10,898 nucleotides of DNA from SURF-32 sp964648365 (GTDB lineage Bacteria > Planctomycetota > Phycisphaerae > UBA1845). How positions within the stretch are numbered: position 1 is the stretch's first letter; each line of letters begins with the position of its first letter. The position numbers and the translations under genes are program-made. Positions 7,091 through 10,898 of this stretch are shown here, one piece after another. The notes beneath the pieces are model-generated. The model did not search any database, was not told the origin of the DNA, and saw nothing but the letters and a program-made list of their open reading frames with translations. Where the stretch lies: the NCBI GenBank assembly GCA_964648365.1, contig CAZYLK010000197.1:1-10898 (forward strand). The letters are read 5' to 3'.

Positions 7091-7174
7091 GGACGCTCGA
7101 CAAGTCTACGCGCGCCCCAGGTGTCCGACAAGAATGAAGCGGGCGCGCGACACAGTCGGCCGTTTTCTTTCGGC

Positions 7175-7201
7175 GAGCCGCGTGGCTTTCAGCCCGCGCG
7201 G
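7175..7201. repeat. REP-like palindromic repeat, copy 3
   Basis: The sequence GAGCCGCGTGGCTTTCAGCC followed by CGCGCGG corresponds to the reverse complement of copy 2 with two single-base insertions. It lies upstream of the sigma gene and faces copy 4 in inverted orientation 106 bases away. The arms allow a GC-rich hairpin. Confidence 0.55.
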
Positions 7202-7307
7202 CGTTGCGATCGGCAGAAACCCGCGGGCAGGCTCACACGCCGGCATCCTGCCACGCGTCAGCCGAAACGCTCAATCCCGACGAACGTGCCATCCGTTCAA
7301 GAAACTT

Positions 7308-7332
7308 CGCGCGGGCCCAAGCCGCGCGGCTC
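7308..7332. repeat. REP-like palindromic repeat, copy 4 (inverted relative to copy 3)
   Basis: CGCGCGGGCCCAAGCCGCGC followed by GGCTC is nearly the reverse complement of copy 3, with a shorter centre. Copies 3 and 4 bracket 7175-7332, a 158-base unit in the gap between the sigma factor and YjbQ genes. No gene is visible between them; a further CCCGCGGG palindrome lies near 7222. Confidence 0.5.
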
Positions 7333-7365
7333 ACCCTCAACCGTCTGCACGCGAAACGCAGTCGA

Positions 7366-7776
7366 TCACGGCCCGACATGCACAAGTACATGGCGCGTGT
7401 GCGGCGCCCGCCGGTGCTCCCAGAGGTAGACGCCCTGCCATCGGCCCAGTCCCAGCCGTCCATCGACGATCGGAATGGATAGTGACGTCGCGGTCAGGGC
7501 CGCCCGGATGTGCGACGGCATGTCGTCCGGTCCCTCGGCGGTGTGGGTGTAAAGCGGATCGCGCTCCGGCACGAGTCGGCCGAGCCAGGCCTCCAGGTCC
7601 GCGCGGGCCGATGGGTCCGCATTCTCCTGAATGAGGAGGCTGGCCGAGGTGTGCTGGATGAAGACGGTGCAAAGACCCTCGCGCGGGCCGGCGGCGGCAG
7701 CGGCCCGCGCAATCAGATCGGTGATCTCGTGCAGGCCGCGTCCCGGCGTGGGGACCGTCAGGTGCGTTACGGGCAT
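7366..7776 (-). CDS. YjbQ/UPF0047 family protein
   Basis: This 136-residue protein is the usual full length for the family. Its conserved motifs are complete and in order: FIQHTSASLLIQENADPSAR (about 40-59), HTAEGPDDMPSHIRAALT (about 77-95), and GRWQGVYLWEHRRAPHTRHV near the end. Family members form trimers with conserved His and acidic residues at a metal site and have been reported to have weak thiamine phosphate synthase activity; the true role is unsettled. The ATG at 7774-7776 has GGAG 8 bases upstream and is preferred over a TTG six codons earlier. No TPP-riboswitch-like leader was seen. The gene is transcribed toward the repeat-bearing gap before the sigma factor gene. Confidence 0.93.
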   Translation of the reverse strand: MPVTHLTVPTPGRGLHEITDLIARAAAAAGPREGLCTVFIQHTSASLLIQENADPSARADLEAWLGRLVPERDPLYTHTAEGPDDMPSHIRAALTATSLSIPIVDGRLGLGRWQGVYLWEHRRAPHTRHVLVHVGP

Positions 7777-7877
7777 GACAACCGCTCCGCTCAAACAAGC
7801 AAACCCGGCCGCGACGCACGAAGCGACACGGCCGGTGGTTGGGCTTGCCGAGTTAGCGACGACGAAGCCGGGTCGCC

Positions 7878-7903
7878 CCGGAGGAGCGCGATGCGCACTC
7901 CGG
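7878..7903 (-). terminator. Strong stem-loop after the small lipoprotein gene
   Basis: CCGGAG (7878-7883) pairs with CTCCGG (7898-7903), and inside it GCGC (7886-7889) pairs with GCGC (7893-7896) around a 3-base loop, giving 10 pairs with a small internal loop. It begins about 36 bases beyond the lipoprotein stop and precedes the YjbQ start. No T-tract follows, so it may be a T-less terminator, an mRNA-stabilising end or a leader structure of YjbQ. Confidence 0.4.
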
Positions 7904-7938
7904 CGGGCGGCGAGGATTCGGCGACGCGGACGGGCGAC

Positions 7939-8160
7939 TTACGTCGTCGTCAGGTTCTGGTTGTCGGACTCGCTGTCGTCGAGGCTGATGAAGAATGCGC
8001 TGACGAGGGTGTCGACCAGCGCGTTCGTCGTTGCCTCCAGGCCGGTCAGCAAGGTGTCGCGGACGGTCGGATCGCAGCCGCTGACCTGAAAGACACTGCC
8101 GCCGACGGCGCACGCCGCCACCAATCTCATGAACCGCTGCTTGAGATCCTTCCTTGCCAT
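7939..8160 (-). CDS. Small lipoprotein-like protein of unknown function
   Basis: This is a 73-residue protein with a basic N-terminus (MARKDLKQRFMR), a hydrophobic core and the lipobox-like VSGC ending at Cys29, so it is probably lipid-anchored. The mature part is only about 45 residues: an amphipathic segment (DPTVRDTLLTGLEATTNALV) running into a hydrophobic DTLVSAFFISL and an acidic, polar tail. AGGAG lies 8 bases before the ATG, a good start. Short exported proteins of this form seem familiar from planctomycete genomes, but I cannot confirm a family here. It is upstream of and co-oriented with YjbQ, separated by 162 bases and a stem-loop. Confidence 0.7.
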   Translation of the reverse strand: MARKDLKQRFMRLVAACAVGGSVFQVSGCDPTVRDTLLTGLEATTNALVDTLVSAFFISLDDSESDNQNLTTT

Positions 8161-8690
8161 CCGGATCGCTCCTGGTTAACTGTTCCCCGCGCGGCCGATG
8201 ACGCGCCGGTGATAAATAGACCCGATCGCCGACGGGAGGCCGACACTGACTGGCCCCTTCGCCACACAGGCCGCTCCTCGTTCGCTTGTACCCATCGGCT
8301 TAACGGACGTTGCGATTTAGTAATCGCCAGCCATTGTACCACGACTCCCGCACCGGCATCCAGAGGCCGGCCGCGACGCCTCCGACGACGTCCGACGGAT
8401 GCGGAAGCGGGGTGCTGCCAGCCGCGCCGCCAGGGGCCGAGACCGGCGAATCGCGGTGGCGGCGCTCGCAGATCGGTGTGCCGGGGGATGCGCCTGCGGT
8501 GTGGTGACGCCGGGCACCGTCCCCGGCCCGCGTTGTTCAAGTTCATGTATGAGCGGATGTTACGAACTTGTGGCGCGGCTCGGCGGCGGTCTTCGGCGAT
8601 AATCCCGTCGCGGTCGGTTCCGCGCCGGAGATCGCTGAGGGGCGTCACCGCAGCCCTCGCGGGGGGCGGCCGCAGTGGAGGATTCAACCG
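8161..8690. other. Long divergent intergenic region without a recognised gene
   Basis: This gap lies between the start of the small lipoprotein gene (minus) and the start of the exported protein gene (plus). Open frames on both strands are Arg/Pro/Ser-rich and look non-coding. Visible elements are a 7-bp inverted repeat at 8538-8570 and the ribosome site GGAGG at 8677-8681. No tRNA-like or riboswitch-like fold was recognised. The promoters of both flanking genes must lie here, but none is convincing. Confidence 0.5.
8538..8570. promoter_or_regulatory. 7-bp inverted repeat, possible operator or stem
   Basis: CAAGTTC (8538-8544) and GAACTTG (8564-8570) are perfect inverted repeats with a 19-base AT-richer centre. 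The arms are 26 bases apart, start to start. They lie about 120 bases before the exported protein gene, in an island of lower GC. This is compatible with a dyad operator but unproven. Confidence 0.3.
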
Positions 8691-9332
8691 ATGACGACGT
8701 TTTTTCTTGCCGCCGCGTGGCTGACGTGGAGCGTTCCGGCGGCTGCCCCGCAGGACGCCGACGCAGCGACACAGCCCGCCGTCTCACCCTACCTCGCGCA
8801 GTCGCCACAGGTCGTTTCGCTCTCGCTGATGGACGACACGTGGACATTTGCGTCCATCCCCGGCGCTTCCGGCCTGCGGGTCAGCCGCGGCGCGGAGGGG
8901 GCTGCCGGCTTCATCGACCTGAATGGTGACGGCGAACTGGGACGCATCCTCAGCTTCGATGTGACGGCGCGGCAGAATTCGCCGACCTCGGCGTTCATCG
9001 GTGTGGCGGTCGCCGCCCTGGCGGCCGACGGCGTGTCGGTCGAGTACCGGTTTCTCTTCGGCCGTACCTACGGATCGGCGGACAACCTGCTCGACGAAGG
9101 GTCGTGGAGCTACTCGGCGCCGCTGATCACGCGACCGGCCCAGACGCCGTTTATCGCCATGTCCGTCAACCTGCTCGGGGGCGATTCGATCCTGGTGACG
9201 CTGCAGGACGTCAAGCGTACGCCCAACGGCGATACGTTCGAGACGCACCGTTTCGTCCACCACTGCCCGCAGGCGGGGAAACGGCTCGCGCAAAGCCGGC
9301 ATTATGCGGACGGCGTCGACGAGGCGCGGTGA
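8691..9332 (+). CDS. Exported protein of unknown function with one calcium-loop-like motif
   Basis: This 213-residue protein starts at an ATG with GGAGG 9 bases upstream. Residues 1-19 (MTTFFLAAAWLTWSVPAAA) are a hydrophobic, signal-peptide-like start without basic residues, with probable cleavage after AAA, then a Gln/Asp/Ala-rich linker. The rest is beta-rich. Residues 76-84, DLNGDGELG, match the Asp-x-Asn-x-Asp-Gly calcium loop of dockerin, EF-hand or FG-GAP repeats, but only one copy is present, so it is not a full dockerin. Polar strands such as GVSVEYRFLFGRTYGSADNL suggest a beta-sandwich. The last 20 residues after VHHC are less ordered. I do not recognise the family. No gene follows in the same direction for 768 bases. 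Confidence 0.75.
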   Translation: MTTFFLAAAWLTWSVPAAAPQDADAATQPAVSPYLAQSPQVVSLSLMDDTWTFASIPGASGLRVSRGAEGAAGFIDLNGDGELGRILSFDVTARQNSPTSAFIGVAVAALAADGVSVEYRFLFGRTYGSADNLLDEGSWSYSAPLITRPAQTPFIAMSVNLLGGDSILVTLQDVKRTPNGDTFETHRFVHHCPQAGKRLAQSRHYADGVDEAR

Positions 9333-10100
9333 ACGCGCGGCTCAAAGGCACGTTGCTGTCGCGCACGGCGTTGACGCGGTTGTGGAATCTCTGGCGCCGT
9401 CAGTCGAACACGCAGGTGCAGCCGTATCCGATGGTGCCGCGGGTTCTGCGCAGGGCGGCGACCGCGACGCGATCACAGCCGCCAGGGCGGGGCGGAGTGT
9501 GTGACGCTCGGCCGGAGTACCGGCGGCGCCGATGCGAACGCAACGCGCTGTCGGAAACCGCGCGAGCGACATCGGCCCAACTCGGCCCGACGACGTGAGC
9601 GTTCGGTTAGCACCCCGAAAAACCCGCGCAAATCAGTCCACGGTTGAGTACTGCACATTCGGCGCTAACGAAGTCTGACCCAGCCAGCACGACGCCGATG
9701 TCAGAGGATGCTCCCGACGGGGAATCGTCATTTGCGACCGGCATGGTTTTCGGGCCTTGACTCGGCTAGAATACCGGGCAGGAGTGTCGCCGCCGCGCCC
9801 CCGACGGGGCCTCGGCGAGGCGCCTTGCCGCCACGACTTGCCGCCGCCGACGCGCCAGCGTCGGGGCGCCCCCGCGCGGGGGAAGTCCGTGGTCGCTGTT
9901 TCGAGCCGGAGAACTGCTGACTCAGCCTTTGACCCGCCGGTGGGCACACCGGACACTTGGCGCCGGAATCGCAGCCGGGCGTCTGTTGACGTCCAGGCGA
10001 CCCACCGACCCATCCCGACCGCGAACGGCCGACCGGAGCAGCGGCCGTCGCGCGACCGGGCTGCCGGAGTCAGTATTCCGATAACATTCGACGAGACCCC
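9333..10100. other. Long intergenic region before aceE
   Basis: No supportable gene in 768 bases. A 66-codon plus frame from 9304 ends in an Ala/Val/Asp-rich stretch (VDAVVESLAPSVEHAGAAVS) that looks partly protein-like, but it lacks a clear start and overlaps the preceding gene. The 3' part holds TTGACT (9757-9762) and TAGAAT (9767-9772) only 4 bases apart, then a row of GC-rich hairpins (9799-9882). From 9883 to 10100 nothing clear is seen. Confidence 0.5.
9799..9882. repeat. Cluster of four GC-rich hairpins upstream of aceE
   Basis: In order: CCCC-GAC-GGGG (9799-9809), GCCTC-GGC-GAGGC (9809-9821), CGACGC-GCCA-GCGTCG (9848-9863) and the perfect palindrome CCCCCGCGCGGGGG (9869-9882). All have short loops. 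They begin about 300 bases before aceE and end about 220 bases before it. They could be a structured leader, terminators of the previous gene without T-tracts, or a chance product of high GC. Confidence 0.5.
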
Positions 10101-10898
10101 ATGCAAACTGAGACCCTGAGCCAGCCCCGCACGATTCGTGATATTGACCCGTCCGAGACCAACGACTGGATCGAATCGCTGGACGCGGTGCTTCAGACCG
10201 CCGGCCCGGAGCGGGCGCGCTTTCTGCTGCGCCGGCTGATCGACTGGGGCCACAAGGAGGGCGTCGTCCTGCCCTTCACACCCAATACGCCCTACGTCAA
10301 CACCATCCCGGCGAGCGAGACGCCGCCGTACCCCGGCAGCAGAGACATCGAGCGCCGGATCAAGAGCATCGTTCGCTGGAACGCCACGGCCATGGTCGTG
10401 CGGTCGAACCGGGAGTTCCCCGGCATCGGCGGCCACATCTCGACGTACCAGTCGGCCGCGACGCTCTACGAGGTGGGCTTTAACCACTTCTTCCGTGCGC
10501 GGACCGACCAGGGCGCCGGCGATCAGGTGTTCTTTCAGGGACATGCAGCGCCCGGCATCTACGCCCGCGCTTTTCTGGAAGGGCGCCTGACGGAGGATCA
10601 ACTGAAGCGGTTCCGTCGCGGCTGCCGCATCGGCGAGCAGGTCGCCAGCTATCCGCACCCCTGGCTGATGCCCGAGTTCTGGCAGTTCCCGACCGTCTCG
10701 ATGGGCCTGGGCGCCATCAGCGCGATCTACCAGGCGCGTTTCAACCGCTACCTGCACGACCGCGGCATCCAGGACACCCGCGATTCGCACGTCTGGTGCT
10801 TCATGGGCGACGGTGAGTGCGACGAGCCGGAGTCGCTCGGGGCGCTGACGCTGGCCTCGCGCGAGGGGCTGGACAACCTCATCTTCGTCGTCAACTGC
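10101..10898 (+). CDS. aceE: Pyruvate dehydrogenase E1 component, homodimeric type (5' part)
   Basis: These are the first 266 codons, cut by the window edge; the family is about 890 residues long. The enzyme is the thiamine-diphosphate E1 of the pyruvate dehydrogenase complex, which decarboxylates pyruvate and acetylates the lipoyl group of E2. The sequence follows the AceE type closely: NTPYVNTIP (62-70), GIGGHISTYQSAATLYEVGFNH with His112, FFQGHAAPGIYARAFLEGRL with His148, PHPWLMPEFWQFPTVSMGLG, and the thiamine-diphosphate/Mg motif starting at GDGE (236-239) and running toward VVNC. The ATG at 10101 fits the usual N-terminus (DIDPSETNDWIESLDAVL), but only a poor GAG is present in place of a ribosome site. 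Partners such as aceF and lpd could follow downstream but are outside the window. Confidence 0.96.
   Translation, partial: MQTETLSQPRTIRDIDPSETNDWIESLDAVLQTAGPERARFLLRRLIDWGHKEGVVLPFTPNTPYVNTIPASETPPYPGSRDIERRIKSIVRWNATAMVVRSNREFPGIGGHISTYQSAATLYEVGFNHFFRARTDQGAGDQVFFQGHAAPGIYARAFLEGRLTEDQLKRFRRGCRIGEQVASYPHPWLMPEFWQFPTVSMGLGAISAIYQARFNRYLHDRGIQDTRDSHVWCFMGDGECDEPESLGALTLASREGLDNLIFVVNC

Noticed and set aside
6632..7429. 265-codon plus-strand frame antisense to the sigma factor
   Set aside because: The sigma-70 region 2 and 4 motifs are clear on the minus strand. The plus frame is a GC shadow that runs into the repeat-bearing gap.
7777..7938. TPP riboswitch upstream of the YjbQ gene
   Set aside because: Considered because of the reported thiamine link, but the conserved riboswitch CUGAGA-type core was not found in the leader.
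8127..8687. 186-codon minus-strand frame in the divergent gap
   Set aside because: The product is dominated by Arg, Pro and Ser runs, lacks a ribosome site and overlaps the small lipoprotein start.
7510..8694. 394-codon plus-strand frame over YjbQ and the small lipoprotein gene
   Set aside because: Both minus-strand genes have family motifs or an export signal and good ribosome sites. The plus frame is Arg/Ala-rich with no domains.
9304..9504. 66-codon plus frame after the exported protein gene
   Set aside because: Partly protein-like, but it overlaps the previous gene, has no ribosome site and shows no recognisable motif; kept only as a note on the gap.
9633..10790. 385-codon minus-strand frame covering the start of aceE
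   Set aside because: It is antisense to unmistakable AceE sequence and has no motif of its own.

Overview
The window is high-GC bacterial DNA that most likely comes from a planctomycete, possibly of the Phycisphaerae type. This is inferred from three things seen in the sequence: a very large Hanks-type Ser/Thr kinase fused to a membrane segment and a long TPR array, an ECF-like sigma factor beside it, and small exported or lipoprotein-like genes among long non-coding gaps. No rRNA, tRNA, CRISPR array, transposase or phage gene was seen.

Layout. Positions 1-37 may hold the last codons of an upstream gene. At 123-753 (minus) lies a two-gene toxin-antitoxin operon: a DUF104/AF2212-like antitoxin whose end overlaps the start of a PIN-domain (VapC-like) toxin. 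A DUF1801 gene runs divergently (988-1392, plus). A minus-strand lipoprotein-like gene with an Asp/Gly-rich repeat follows (1618-2415), with a possible 29-residue ORF upstream of it. The gap 2416-3046 carries a REP-like palindrome and leads into the main gene, a 1117-residue kinase-TPR protein (3047-6400, plus). It converges on an ECF-like sigma factor (6464-7090, minus). Next, on the minus strand, come a YjbQ/UPF0047 protein (7366-7776) and a 73-residue lipoprotein (7939-8160). On the plus strand follow an exported protein of unknown function with one calcium-loop-like motif (8691-9332), a 768-base gap with a run of GC-rich hairpins, and the 5' third of aceE, the homodimeric pyruvate dehydrogenase E1 (10101 to the window edge).

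How the genes fit together. The kinase and sigma factor are the only pair with a likely joint role. In planctomycetes several ECF groups are genomically linked to Ser/Thr kinases, which are thought to act in place of classical anti-sigma factors. The toxin and antitoxin form a second functional unit. The remaining genes look like unrelated neighbours.

The most unusual signal is a dispersed palindromic repeat with core GAAGCCCGCGGCTC and variants. It occurs at 2772-2803, 3685-3716, 7175-7201 and 7308-7332. One copy lies in frame inside a roughly 105-residue low-complexity insertion that interrupts the kinase catalytic domain.
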